From positions 349,686 through 413,685 of the forward strand of contig NZ_MLQS01000001.1 of assembly GCF_001866055.1 (NCBI RefSeq): DNA of 64,000 bases, written 5' to 3'. The notes below the pieces were generated by a model, which saw nothing but the letters and a program-made list of their open reading frames with translations, was not told the origin of the DNA and searched no databases. How positions within the stretch are numbered: position 1 is the stretch's first letter; each line of letters opens with the position of its first letter. Positions 37,091 through 46,130 of the stretch are shown here, piece by piece. Both the position numbers and the translations under genes were made by a program. Source of the stretch: Anaerobacillus alkalidiazotrophicus. Lineage in GTDB: Bacteria > Bacillota > Bacilli > Bacillales_H > Anaerobacillaceae.

Positions 37091-38239
37091 ATGAAATTAG
37101 TTAAAGGAGTATTAGGTGCAACAATGGCAGCCATGTTATTAACAGGTTGCAACTCATTAGGTATCGTACAAGGTGAGGGAAATACAGTCGTAGTAAGTGA
37201 AGATGTGGTATTAGAAAGCATTATAACTGATGCAAAAGTTGCCGTTTCTCAACCAGAGCAAATAAGTTTGGACCAGAAAATAAACCACCGAGAGTTATTA
37301 AAAATCGATGAAAATCAAATATTGTACATGAAAGATAATTCGCTTTATTCTACTAACCTTAATCATTCAAGTCCTAACCTAATTAAAGAATTACCAGTTA
37401 GAGAACTATCAAATGATGGTAGAAAAGCATTAAGTGTAGAAAATGGTACTATTTCTATTTACAATATTGAAACAGGAGAAACAGCTGAATTTACTGATTT
37501 AGATGAAAGTATTGATGGGATAAGTTTTGCTGATCCTAAAGGTAATTATATTTCCTACTACTCTTTTGAGAGTAGCAGATTAGTCATCATTGATACAAAC
37601 ACTGCTGTAAAAACATTAATTGATTTAAACGACCTATTTAATAATCCAACAAACTTTTCATTTTCAGGGAGCGTTATTCATAATGATGATATTTATTTAA
37701 GAACTCATATTCAAGGTGAAGGTTCAGCAATTTATAAAATTAAACCTGATCATAGTGTTGAAAAAATTGTTTCAACCAAAGAATTAAATGACAATATTTT
37801 TGACTTTGAATTTGTAAATGACGATCTCCTTGTTTTCAATGGAATTATCAATAAGGAACCAGGAATATTTCTATATGATATTCCTAATCAAGAAGCTAAC
37901 AAAGTTGTTTCCGGTGGTACAAGTTCTGAAGGAACATGGATACCTTCATACAGCATTTCACCAGATGGATCAAAAATGCTTTTCAATACGATCCTTCATA
38001 AAGGTGATGAGTTTCTAGATAATGTCTTTATAGCTACAATTGAAAATAACAATTTATCAAGAAGTATTCAAATTATACAAAATGCACACCTTCCAGCTGT
38101 TATTAAAATACTAGCACACTGGAGTAACAATTCTTCTGCATTTTTTATTCCCCGTACTTCACAAGATATAACTGGCTATGATGAACTTACAATTGAATAT
38201 ATTTCAGTTTACAAGCTTGATAAAATAGAAACCGAATAA
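37091..38239 (+). CDS. Lipoprotein with beta-propeller-like repeats, linked to the two-component system
   Basis: 382 residues. Signal peptide with lipobox LLTGC (lipidated Cys20), short linker, then repeated strand patterns such as RELSNDGRKALSVENGTISIYNIETGETAEF and YSISPDGSKMLFNTIL that resemble TolB/WD40-like blades. GGAGG precedes the ATG. It sits right behind the kinase gene, as lipoproteins that modulate or are regulated by such kinases often do. Function otherwise unknown. Confidence 0.8.
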   Translation: MKLVKGVLGATMAAMLLTGCNSLGIVQGEGNTVVVSEDVVLESIITDAKVAVSQPEQISLDQKINHRELLKIDENQILYMKDNSLYSTNLNHSSPNLIKELPVRELSNDGRKALSVENGTISIYNIETGETAEFTDLDESIDGISFADPKGNYISYYSFESSRLVIIDTNTAVKTLIDLNDLFNNPTNFSFSGSVIHNDDIYLRTHIQGEGSAIYKIKPDHSVEKIVSTKELNDNIFDFEFVNDDLLVFNGIINKEPGIFLYDIPNQEANKVVSGGTSSEGTWIPSYSISPDGSKMLFNTILHKGDEFLDNVFIATIENNNLSRSIQIIQNAHLPAVIKILAHWSNNSSAFFIPRTSQDITGYDELTIEYISVYKLDKIETE

Positions 38240-38287
38240 ATTATCTAAAGACAAAAACGAGTATAGGTATCCCCTATGGAAACAAGA

Positions 38288-38330
38288 AGAAAGATAAATA
38301 AGTGTATCTTTTACACTTATTTATCTTTCT
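38288..38330. terminator. Bidirectional terminator after lipoprotein gene
   Basis: 19-bp perfect stem AGAAAGATAAATAAGTGTA with its complement and a 5-nt loop. Confidence 0.9.
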
Positions 38331-38615
38331 TCTGCTCTTCAGAATATTTATTAAGGACATATTCACATCTCTCTCTTAATTGCTTTAATAATGCCTTTTC
38401 TTTTTCACGAGTGGTAAGCCACAAATCTCCATAATCTTTTTGTTCGTTGGACAATACGTTATCTGTTAAGATATGAGTACTTGTAGGTCAACCAGATGAT
38501 GTATTAGCAGAGAAACTAAATAAAGAGCTTGAAGCAGTGTACTGGATATCCATCGTAAAACCTGGTTTAGCGAGAAAAAAATTTATTAATCAAAGCCAAA
38601 ACTTAAAAGGTTAAA
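38317..38615. other. Two abutting ORF remnants on opposite strands
   Basis: Minus strand 38317-38485 reads a start-less tail with EQKDYGDLWLTTREKEKALL ending EEQKKDK. Plus strand about 38478-38615 reads LVGQPDDVLAEKLNKELEAV ending FINQSQNLKG. Both look like protein ends without beginnings and meet at about 38480, as if a deletion or rearrangement joined two decayed genes. Neither family is recognised. Confidence 0.35.
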
Positions 38616-38702
38616 CAACGAATAATAGTAAAAGACAGTAAAAAAATCCCCTGCCTTTTATATAGAAATTTGTTATGGAAACCTTTTTCTTTATTAAAGA
38701 TT

Positions 38703-38919
38703 GATAAAGCTGAACTTCAATCAGTGGGGGTTTTCCTTCATCCCCCACTGATTGTTAGTTCAACTTATACCACGGGCATAAGAATAACTAATCATCAGCT
38801 TCACTGATGAAAGTTATTCTATATCGGACCTTTAGGGGCAGTTTATCCCCCACCTAAACTTCTCGATTTTCTTAAGTTTTGAGGTGGGGGTCTTACTTGC
38901 CCCTTAAGTGTGGGATAAA
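38703..38919. repeat. Dispersed repeat family C, long form with 56-bp insert
   Basis: Same as 34050-34210 but with 56 extra bases at 38769-38824 between CTTAT and CGGACC. The insert has its own stem AGAATAACT/AGTTATTCT with inner ATCAG/CTGAT. Otherwise almost identical (AAGTGTGGG instead of AAGAGTGGG at the right end). Confidence 0.8.
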
Positions 38920-38954
38920 CTCTATCATCAATTGAAAAAGAACTTCGAATAAGA

Positions 38955-38987
38955 AAAACATAGGAGATTTTAGTCTTCCTATGTTTT
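38955..38987 (-). terminator. Terminator of the 49-residue gene
   Basis: AAAACATAGGA/TCCTATGTTTT, 11-bp perfect stem. Confidence 0.85.
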
Positions 38988-38996
38988 CAATTCATA

Positions 38997-39146
38997 TTAT
39001 TTATCTGTTTGTTTTTGCTTCTTTTTCAAATACTCCGCACGTATTTTTTCAAGTTGCTGCTTTTTATCAAATTTGGCAGGCTTCTGTTTTTCATGAAACT
39101 TTGTCACAGCTACCTGACCTTTGGCATCCAATTGATATTTTCCCAC
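38997..39146 (-). CDS. Small basic protein, 49 residues
   Basis: GTG start at 39146 with TAGGTGA upstream (an in-frame GTG at 39155 is possible). Sequence begins GKYQLDAKGQVAVTKFHEKQ and is very Lys-rich, ending KKKQKQTDK. A perfect-stem terminator follows within 10 bp, which supports a real transcription unit. No family identified; the charge suggests a small nucleic-acid- or spore-associated protein, but this is a guess. Confidence 0.6.
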   Translation of the reverse strand: MGKYQLDAKGQVAVTKFHEKQKPAKFDKKQQLEKIRAEYLKKKQKQTDK

Positions 39147-39930
39147 TTTGTTCACCTACTTTTCTTGTCTTTAAAGAGAATCTATTCAACAAATATAATA
39201 TACCTTATTTTACTGAAGTAAACCTTATTACTTTATTAGTGTACTGCTAACTTTGCATATATCAGTAAAAACAATAAAAACTTAGTAAAAATTCATTGCC
39301 AAATGGTATTCATTTCATTGCTATAATCAAAATAAAATGCCATGACACTTGCATAAGCCTTAATAATTCTATTTCTTGTTTGTTCAGCTCTCTTCTAAAG
39401 GTCCAATTGTTCGGTAAATAAGTTTTAAAATATTAAAACAATCTAAGTCTACTCCATCTTTTAAATGGTTCTTAATGCTAATAACCATTACGTTCTCGAT
39501 GATTTCAAATTTAGGTTTCTGAGGGGAAATATTGTTTTTTTGCAAAGTCTTTTTACTATTTGTTTAAAAAAATCTACATTCCCAATATTTTTCTCCAAAA
39601 AATCCCCCCTTGTTATTAACTTTTCTACTTATATCTATCTTAACCCAAATATTACCTTCTTCAACTAACTTGTCCGTTAGTTGAAGTGAATTTATTCACA
39701 ATCTCATAGATCTTCATAAAACAATACTACCAAAAATAACGGATATTATTCTTAGTTTTCACAAAAAAATGGAAATGTTCCTTCAAACAAGTTAATGTAG
39801 AAATTCAAAATTTGAGTTTATCTTTCGAATCACAAAAAAAGTCAAAACAAAATTAATAATATCTCAAGAGAATTTCACCTCCAATAAACTCAACCGTTAT
39901 GAAAAATTCAATAGATAAGAAACAAGAAAA
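39147..39930. other. Long AT-rich segment without a supported gene
   Basis: Minus-strand frame about 39386-39545 reads stop-free (NNISPQKPKFEIIENVMV to IGPLEES) without a good start; probably a remnant or a very small gene. Nothing else supported. Confidence 0.3.
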
Positions 39931-39959
39931 ACTGAGTGAGGAAAACCACCTCACTCAGT
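39931..39959. terminator. Terminator hairpin below the Zn-ribbon fragment
   Basis: ACTGAGTGAGG/CCTCACTCAGT, 11-bp perfect stem with T tracts both sides. Confidence 0.85.
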
Positions 39960-40176
39960 CCTTTTTAGTTTCCTGCAAATTCGATAGCTTGTACTCTACG
40001 CCATGTATCCCTTTGTAATACTCAGGATACATTTCACCACCACAACTTTCACAAGCAAATTGAGGTGGATACGTCGGGTCTCCATCATCCATCAAATCAA
40101 AATTTCTTACTACGTCATATGGAATATCTTCTTTCTCATGACACGCTAAACAAACATAGCTGACGCTCTTTGGCAG
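39955..40176 (-). pseudogene. 5'-truncated zinc-ribbon-like protein fused to IS remnant
   Basis: The C-terminal part of a small protein with two CxxC pairs: SVSYVCLACHEKEDIPYDVV and FACESCGGEMYPEYYKGIHG. The N-terminus is replaced by an IS1182-type transposase fragment at the shared bases GCTCTTTGGCAG (40165-40176). The frame stays open upstream into a different reading of the IS sequence (to 40224), so a fusion peptide could be made. Two zinc-binding pairs suggest a small zinc-ribbon; function unknown. Confidence 0.6.
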
Positions 40177-40473
40177 GTCGACCGTAGTATTTGTAGTAAG
40201 AGTTCTCAAGCAGCTTGTTAACAAAACTAAAATCCACGAAATCGTTAATGAGTTTTAATGTATGATTTTCTGGGATTTTATTGTATAATTCAGTGTAGAA
40301 GCTTAATTGTTTAGATTGATTAAGCATAAAAAAATCCTCCCTTTTTTGTTTTTGGTTTCTTGTCAATTCCATTATACCAAAAAATGGAGGATTTTTTATT
40401 TGTATCGTTTTACATATTTTAGGAGTCGATTTTCAGTGGTCTCGGACAGGTTCATTGTCCCCCTGTGTCTAAC
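40165..40473 (-). mobile_element. IS1182-like remnant: left end and transposase N-terminus
   Basis: The end at 40473 reads on the minus strand GTTAGACACAGGGGGACAAT, a typical IS1182-family terminus. A transposase start follows (GGGAGG before ATG 40327) with LYNKIPENHTLKLINDFVDF and YYKYYGRPAKE, then the homology stops. About 90 percent of the element is missing. The outer end lies one base from the stop codon of the germination gene gerC. Confidence 0.75.
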
Positions 40474-40474
40474 T

Positions 40475-41674
40475 TTATTTTGAAATAACGGTACCGAAAT
40501 CTGTAATTGTTAAATCAACGTTAAAAGTAATAGGTACATCACTGAACGTTTGATCCCAATCATCTTTCTCTTTTTCCCATAATTTTGGGTGGTGAATGCG
40601 TAAATGTTCTCCAAACTTTGCTACGTCAACATGTAGTTCCGTTTGTATTTTTTCTAATATATTTTTCACTAATTCTTCTACTTTTTTTTCTGCTGCTTTT
40701 TCAACACTGTTTAAAAATTCGTTGTCATGCGATTTTTCAACAACCCAATTTTCAGATAATCGTCCTTCTGCTTTTATGGTGACATCAAAGGAAATTTTAT
40801 TTCCATCAAGCGTAGATTTGACTTTTCTTTTCATTGAGTTTATCTCAAATAACACAATTTTTGCTGTTTCTTCATCGATGGTTTTTAAGACTCCACCTTC
40901 TGCTTCGCCAGTTAACCACATCAATCCTTCTAGGTCCACTTCATCCAAAAAACCATGCCATTTCTTTGTTTTGCCATTGATTATGGTAGCACCTGCAAAC
41001 TTAACTTCTCCATTTGCCGAGGCTACATTTTGTAAAATAAAACTTGAGGTTGAATGCATTTTTCCGATTAATTTTGTAAAAGGAATGGAAGGTACTACTT
41101 TTGTTGATCGAAAGTCATTCTTTGTGATTCCAAGTAGGTGCATTGCCGGAAAATCTCCAGCGCCTTCTATTTCTAGTGTCTCACTAGCTTTTCCTTTGCT
41201 AGTGAGCGCATAAGTGCTTAGTCTTAACTCATTGTCACGGAGATATAAGTCCAATATTTGGTGCAAACTGAGATTCTTAAGAAGCTCTTCACTAATAACT
41301 ATGACCTTTAAGTGTGGACTAAATATTGGACGATCTCTTCTTAATGCAATTTCTCGAATCACTTGATGAATGGAATCACCTGTTTGTGAAAAATTAATGT
41401 AAGGTTTTTGATCGCCCCCCCCATGACCATTTCCCCCTGCTGATCCCATTGGATTAATAAACTGATAAGTTAATGTAATTAAGTCCCTTTTTGGAAATCC
41501 TGCACCTTCTTCTCGTAGTTTCATTTCAGCTTCTGTTTCTTCGCCTTTATCGAATGAAATAGCTGTTACAAAACCAAGTTCATCTATTTCATTGCTGCTC
41601 CAACATCCTGCGAGAATAGTAATTAAAAGCACTAAAGGGATAAAAAAGCTACCAATATTTAAGTTTCTCTTCAT
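40475..41674 (-). CDS. Spore germination receptor C subunit, Ger(x)C lipoprotein
   Basis: 399 residues. Lipobox ILAGC (Cys24), then CWSSNEIDELGFVTAISFDKG, the standard Ger(x)C opening. The C-terminal half (EGAGDFPAMHL to ITDFGTVISK) is the all-alpha/beta GerAC C domain. It is anchored at the outer face of the spore inner membrane as part of the nutrient germinant receptor. ATGA overlap with the GerB-type gene. The stop codon lies one base from an IS1182 end; the protein appears full length, but a few C-terminal residues could have been changed by the insertion. Confidence 0.93.
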   Translation of the reverse strand: MKRNLNIGSFFIPLVLLITILAGCWSSNEIDELGFVTAISFDKGEETEAEMKLREEGAGFPKRDLITLTYQFINPMGSAGGNGHGGGDQKPYINFSQTGDSIHQVIREIALRRDRPIFSPHLKVIVISEELLKNLSLHQILDLYLRDNELRLSTYALTSKGKASETLEIEGAGDFPAMHLLGITKNDFRSTKVVPSIPFTKLIGKMHSTSSFILQNVASANGEVKFAGATIINGKTKKWHGFLDEVDLEGLMWLTGEAEGGVLKTIDEETAKIVLFEINSMKRKVKSTLDGNKISFDVTIKAEGRLSENWVVEKSHDNEFLNSVEKAAEKKVEELVKNILEKIQTELHVDVAKFGEHLRIHHPKLWEKEKDDWDQTFSDVPITFNVDLTITDFGTVISK

Positions 41675-42771
41675 CCTTTTGCCCCCTTCACTTTGTTGAT
41701 AGAAAGAAACAGGATCGGGATTATACCAAATATAATTAGAGCGGCATTTCCGATTATATCCCCTAGCGTTTGTAAATCATTGATATTTTTAGGCGTCATA
41801 GCAATGAGATAAATCACTGGGAGTATTCCGAAAATAACGGGAACAAGGCCCTTATTGGAGAGCTGAGCTACGCCTAGTGATGCGGCATAGTAGGTAATAA
41901 TAAAGGTGGAAAATATTTGCATAACCCATATAGCTAGTAACAATGATTCAAACCTTTCAAATAGCATCCCTTCAAATTCGTAGCTTTGAATTAAGTCAAT
42001 CGTTGGCCATGTTCTCGTTACCACTCCATCAATAGAGAATGCTCCGATAACCATTACGACTGTTACAACGTAAAGTATTAATGGAATAATTGTTGCAATG
42101 AGTACGACTTTCACAGATTTTTCAGGTTGTTTCATAAATGCGACAAGAAACAACATCGCCTCAAAACACGTAAAGCTGAGAGCGGTTGTTTTGATCCCTT
42201 TTAACGGTGGGGCTATCCCAACACCTAAAACTGGACGTAAATTATTAATTTCAAAGACATCGACGCTCATGAACAGTACTAGCAAAAGAACAACAACAGT
42301 AACTGGAAATATGATTTCCATTAAACGAGCCATCGGGTTTATGCCTCCAGAAATTAAATAGATTCCAACCCACATCATCGGCATAATAATCGCCCAAAAA
42401 GGGGTCCTTTCCAGTAAATAAAACTCTGTTATTTCTGCCAGCACTCGAATTTCAAATGCGGATAGTATTAAAAAGTATAGGATGATTATGCAGCTTATAA
42501 ATCGGCCAACTGCTTTTCCGACAATTTCCTGGCTATATTGGTAAAATGTTTTTTCGGGAAATTGTTGACTTAATTTTGCAATGATGATCGAGATAAATAG
42601 TGCAATAAGGCCACCGATAATAACACTAATCCAAACATCAGGTGTGTTTACCTCATCGACGGTTACTCTTGGTAAGGTAAGAATTCCGACTGCAATTATA
42701 TAGCTGACAAGAATGATAACAGTTTGTGAAGTCGTAATTTTATCTTTTGGGTTAGAAATCATCGGTAACAA
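41671..42771 (-). CDS. Spore germination receptor B subunit (GerB, APC-type permease)
   Basis: 366 residues with ten membrane segments. Starts KITTSQTVIILVSYIIAVGILTLPRV, the conserved GerB opening, and carries ERFESLLLAIWVMQIF near residue 265. GerB subunits resemble amino-acid permeases and carry germinant specificity. It overlaps the gerC gene by four bases. Upstream is a 69-bp gap to the GerA gene that is filled by a repeat of family C, unusual for an operon where these genes normally touch. Confidence 0.94.
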   Translation of the reverse strand: MLPMISNPKDKITTSQTVIILVSYIIAVGILTLPRVTVDEVNTPDVWISVIIGGLIALFISIIIAKLSQQFPEKTFYQYSQEIVGKAVGRFISCIIILYFLILSAFEIRVLAEITEFYLLERTPFWAIIMPMMWVGIYLISGGINPMARLMEIIFPVTVVVLLLVLFMSVDVFEINNLRPVLGVGIAPPLKGIKTTALSFTCFEAMLFLVAFMKQPEKSVKVVLIATIIPLILYVVTVVMVIGAFSIDGVVTRTWPTIDLIQSYEFEGMLFERFESLLLAIWVMQIFSTFIITYYAASLGVAQLSNKGLVPVIFGILPVIYLIAMTPKNINDLQTLGDIIGNAALIIFGIIPILFLSINKVKGAKG

Positions 42772-42780
42772 TCACATCCT

Positions 42781-42833
42781 TTTATCCCACTCTTAAGGGG
42801 CAGTAAAACCCCCACTGATTGAAGTTCAACTTT
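42781..42833 (-). repeat. Dispersed repeat family C, short form, inside the germination operon
   Basis: On the minus strand: AAAGTTGAACTTCAATCAGT, GGGGGTTTTACTGCCCC, TTAAGAGTGGGATAAA. Same structure as 30281-30335. It sits between the GerA stop codon and the GerB start. Confidence 0.75.
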
Positions 42834-42840
42834 AGAGGAA

Positions 42841-44415
42841 TTAGCCTTTCCTTGTCGAGTTTTTAGGAGACAAAATCTTCGGTCGGTTCTTCATCATAAA
42901 AAGTGGTGCGCGAACTAGTAAGTCTTTCCAATCCTTTGGTTGGTAAGGAGCAATAGGGCTGAGATAATGTACGCCAAAACTCTTCAACTTGACCAAATGA
43001 CTGAAAAGAAAGAGGAAAAATAAAATAAGCCCATACAAACCAAATACCGCAGCAAAAAACATCGCTGAAAAACGGAGGAAGCGTAATGAAATTCCTGCGC
43101 TATATTGAGGGATTGCAAAGGAAGAAATGGCCGTTATCGCCACTACTATTACGAAAATTGAACTAATAATCCCGGCTTCGACAGCAGCTTCACCAATGAT
43201 TAATCCACCTACGATTCCGATGGCGGGGCCAATCGGTTTTGGTAAGCGAAGTCCTGCCTCCCGTAATATTTCAATGGATATTTCCATAATGAGTGCTTCA
43301 ATAAGCGCAGGGAATGGGACGCCCTCACGGTTGTTTATAATAGATATAGCAAGGGCAGTTGGGATCATCCCTGGATGAAAGGAAACAAAAGAAATATACA
43401 ACGCAGGCCCAGTTATTGAAATGAAGGCTGCACCAAACCGCAATAAACGGATAAGGGTACTTGGAAGCCAACGTTCATAGTAATCTTCTGGTGATTGCAA
43501 TAACATAGTAAATGTAACGGGTACAATTAGGGCAAAAGGAGTTCCTTCTAATAAAATCGCCACTCGTCCTTCGAGCAGGGCGCCGTTAACTCTGTCAGGC
43601 CGCTCTGTGTTTTGTACTTGTGGAAATGGGCTGAGGTAATTATCTTCAATTAATTGTTCTACATATCCTGACTCTAATACGTCATCAATGTCGATTTTTT
43701 TAATTCGTTTTTTTACCTCTTCTACTAATTCTGGATCAGCTATATCCTGATAATAAGCAATGATTAGCTCTTTGTTCGTACGTTTTCCCACCGTGAATTT
43801 CTCTACTGATAAATCTTCATTTTTACTATTACTTCTCAACAGGGCTGTATTATCACTTAAAATTTCGGTGAAACCGACTCGTGGTCCTCTAACTAGTGGT
43901 TCTGAAATCGGTTCCTCTATGCTACGCGCTTTTTCTTTGGCGGTACCAAGTTTTATTGCTTCTGTTGATCCATTTATTAACAATGCAGTAGAACCTTTGA
44001 GCACTTCGATTTGCACTTCTTTAAATGTACTTACTTTTTCAACTTGACTAATAGATAGGACATGATTGGTAATATAATCCGTCAATATTGAATTGTTTTC
44101 TATAGGCTGCATTGCATCGTATTTAGCAGAGATATTATTCATAAGTGAACTCATAATATGTTTATCGATCAGTTCTTTGTCAGCAAGCCCGTCAACAAAG
44201 ATAATGACAGAACGTATACCTGTACCACCTAGATGGAACTCCCGGAAATTCACATCTGAGTTGTGACCAATTCCTTGTTGAATTTGTCCTAAATCGAATG
44301 TTAGATCACCCGTAAAATGAATAGGGGTATCGTTGCTACATGCTGCTTCCTGTTTGTAATCATTCAAAGGAGTAGACTGTTGATAGAAACTTTTCTTTAT
44401 CCTTTTCTTAGTCAT
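42841..44415 (-). CDS. Spore germination receptor A subunit (GerA)
   Basis: 524 residues. A soluble N-terminal region of about 280 residues ([42 protein letters not shown]) precedes five to six membrane segments ([25 protein letters not shown], [40 protein letters not shown]). This is standard GerA/GerKA architecture in the spore inner membrane. The start codon overlaps a 41-residue upstream gene (TCATGA). Together with GerB and GerC it forms the germinant receptor; ligand specificity is not predictable here. Confidence 0.95.
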   Translation of the reverse strand: MTKKRIKKSFYQQSTPLNDYKQEAACSNDTPIHFTGDLTFDLGQIQQGIGHNSDVNFREFHLGGTGIRSVIIFVDGLADKELIDKHIMSSLMNNISAKYDAMQPIENNSILTDYITNHVLSISQVEKVSTFKEVQIEVLKGSTALLINGSTEAIKLGTAKEKARSIEEPISEPLVRGPRVGFTEILSDNTALLRSNSKNEDLSVEKFTVGKRTNKELIIAYYQDIADPELVEEVKKRIKKIDIDDVLESGYVEQLIEDNYLSPFPQVQNTERPDRVNGALLEGRVAILLEGTPFALIVPVTFTMLLQSPEDYYERWLPSTLIRLLRFGAAFISITGPALYISFVSFHPGMIPTALAISIINNREGVPFPALIEALIMEISIEILREAGLRLPKPIGPAIGIVGGLIIGEAAVEAGIISSIFVIVVAITAISSFAIPQYSAGISLRFLRFSAMFFAAVFGLYGLILFFLFLFSHLVKLKSFGVHYLSPIAPYQPKDWKDLLVRAPLFMMKNRPKILSPKNSTRKG

Positions 44416-44537
44416 GACTCTTCCTTGTGTACTGGAGCCTGTTTAAATAATTTCCAAATAACCAAAGGAATAATAAAAGCGAAAAAAGCTTGCATAAAAA
44501 CTTGCCAATTTGGAAGATAGGAAATAATTTGTGTCAC
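44412..44537 (-). CDS. Small membrane protein leading the germination operon (possible D subunit)
   Basis: GTG start preceded by AGGGGGG. 41 residues: [20 protein letters not shown], hydrophobic [11 protein letters not shown], and a polar tail. It ends in TCATGA, overlapping the GerA start by four bases, which indicates translational coupling. Some Bacillus ger operons encode a small D protein with one or two membrane helices that modulates receptor activity; size and position fit, sequence identity is not established. Confidence 0.65.
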   Translation of the reverse strand: MTQIISYLPNWQVFMQAFFAFIIPLVIWKLFKQAPVHKEES

Positions 44538-44738
44538 ACTCTGCCCCCCTAAATAAATGTCTACGATTCCTGTGAAGTTTAAGTTATTTTTTTCCTAAAT
44601 AGCTATTTTTATTCAATTGATATGAAGTGAAATTAGCTGATCCTCTGTCTGTTTCAAATGCGAGCGGATACTAAGGGTATACCGTGTTCACTAATGATCA
44701 ATCTCATCTTCTGAAATTTAACTATTCTCAAAAAAAGC
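44538..44738. other. Divergent spacer upstream of germination operon
   Basis: No gene. Should contain the forespore (sigma-G type) promoter of the ger operon on the minus strand, but I could not fix a convincing -35/-10 pair. Confidence 0.35.
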
Positions 44739-44768
44739 TTGACAGTGGTTAATCTTAAAATGTAAGAT
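44739..44768 (+). promoter_or_regulatory. Sigma-A promoter of antiterminator leader
   Basis: TTGACA at 44739-44744 and TAAGAT at 44763-44768 with an 18-bp spacer. Confidence 0.6.
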
Positions 44769-44808
44769 TAACCCAAAGAAAGCGATTACAATTTTATACT
44801 TAAAATTT

Positions 44809-44892
44809 GGATTGTTACTGTTCGGCAGGCGAAACCTAAATTTGTAGTGGAACCCTAATTAAGCGGTTTTCCTATCTACAAATTTGGTTTTA
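44809..44892 (+). promoter_or_regulatory. RAT antiterminator sequence overlapping a terminator (LicT/GlcT type)
   Basis: 44809-44838 contains GATTGTTACTG and GCAGGCGAAACCTAA, the hallmark of ribonucleic antiterminator targets of BglG/LicT-family proteins. It overlaps the left arm CCTAAATTTGTAG (44835-44847) of a terminator whose right arm is CTACAAATTTGG (44876-44887) followed by TTTTA. Binding of the antiterminator protein would stabilise the RAT hairpin and prevent termination. Confidence 0.85.
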
Positions 44893-44932
44893 TATATATA
44901 TTTTCTTAAGTCAGATGTAAGGAGGGGTGATA

Positions 44933-45028
44933 ATGGAAATAAGGAAGAAATTAAATAATAATGTTGTTGTAGCGACTAATGAGCTAAATGCTTTGCGATC
45001 AGTAGACATAAACAAGGGATCCAATTAA
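44933..45028 (+). pseudogene. Truncated BglG/LicT-family antiterminator gene
   Basis: AAGGAGGGGTGATA gives an excellent ribosome site before ATG. The first 20 residues, starting MEIRKKLNNNVVVATN, match the CAT RNA-binding domain of LicT-type antiterminators, then the sequence runs into unrelated bases and stops after 31 codons. The break coincides with the truncated end of the IS21-like remnant. The RAT/terminator directly upstream shows that the original gene was autoregulated. The PTS sugar genes that normally follow are absent. Confidence 0.8.
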
Positions 45029-46043
45029 AAAATCCATTGTTTTGGGAAATTAGGAAGTATTGGTAAAAGGTGATCCTTTTCAATTTTCAATAATTGTTCA
45101 GGTGTTTTATTGCTCTGTTGTTTCAGTGGTTTTCGGTTTAGCTTCATGCATAGATCTAATAGATACTGGTTTGCTTCCTCAATCGTCTCAAATCTATCTC
45201 GAAAGGCGAATGCTTTCCTACGAATATACTCAACACTGCGCTCTACGTGCCCTTTCTCATTGCCACTTTGAACATTGCAGAAACGAAATTTGAACATATA
45301 ATAGAGTGATAGTTTTAATAAAGCCTCCGTTGGTTCTTTTTGATGTCCAACGAATTTCTTAACAGCGACTTTCATATTGTCATAAACCATTGTTTGATAT
45401 ACGCCGCCAATATGATCAAAGAATAATGCATGCGCTTCTTGAAAACACTCTGTTTTTTTCTTTGTAAATAAATAGGCCATACGATAATTCCCATATGCGG
45501 AGGTGAATACCGCTAATTGTAATGTTCTTTGTTTTCCATTAATCACAACCTTCACTTCGCCCCAATCAAATTCACATACATTTCCTGGTTGATAGGAACC
45601 CTTGATATAGGCTTCTTTTGCCTTTCTAGAAATTTCGTTTACTTTATTTCTTACCGTGGTATAACTTAGTGTAAAACCTTCTTGTTCTAATGCCTCATGA
45701 ATATCAATTATTTTCTTGGTTTGTTTATGTAGCCCCCTTTGACGTTTATGCTCATTTTCTTAATAAAATGATGAATCCTATTTTCGATTTCCTCTGTTAA
45801 TACTCTTTTTGTTCGATTAGAACTTTTGTATTTTGGTTTATCTACTAAACTTTGAATTAGCTCCTCTAAATTTGCAGAACCCTTTTGTTCAATGATCTTA
45901 TTAAGTTTACTTTCATGCTCTTTAATGTAACTTGCTACAGTCTTTTTATCGACACCAACTTCTTTTGCAATAGACCTCTGTGATTTCCCCTCCCTAAAGT
46001 ACATTAGTAGAATTTCTCGTTTCTTTAACAACTCGATCACCAC
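45025..46043 (-). pseudogene. IS21-family transposase IstA, frameshifted and truncated
   Basis: N-terminal frame (45708-46043) carries the helix-turn-helix FREGKSQRSIAKEVGVDKKTVASYI. The frame shifts at a GGGGG run near 45732-45736 and continues LHKQTKKIIDIHEALEQEGF into a DDE integrase region with CEFDWGEVKVVI, AHALFFDHIGGVYQTMVYDN and NEKGHVERSVEYIRRKAF. It ends near residue 335 of about 500 expected, and istB is missing. Confidence 0.8.
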
Positions 46044-46130
46044 TCTCAGCTCCCCACAATTGGAAATAAATCCTGTGGGTTTATTATATCAGTGGGGGAA
46101 TTTTGAATTGCGATTGTGGTCCAGTTTTAG
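45025..46130 (-). mobile_element. IS21-like element remnant
   Basis: Contains the broken istA. The outer end is near 46110-46130 (minus strand starts CTAAAACTGGACCACAATCG), inside the C-terminus of the sfp pseudogene; the inner end is fused to the truncated antiterminator gene. A deletion has removed istB and the second terminus. Confidence 0.65.
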
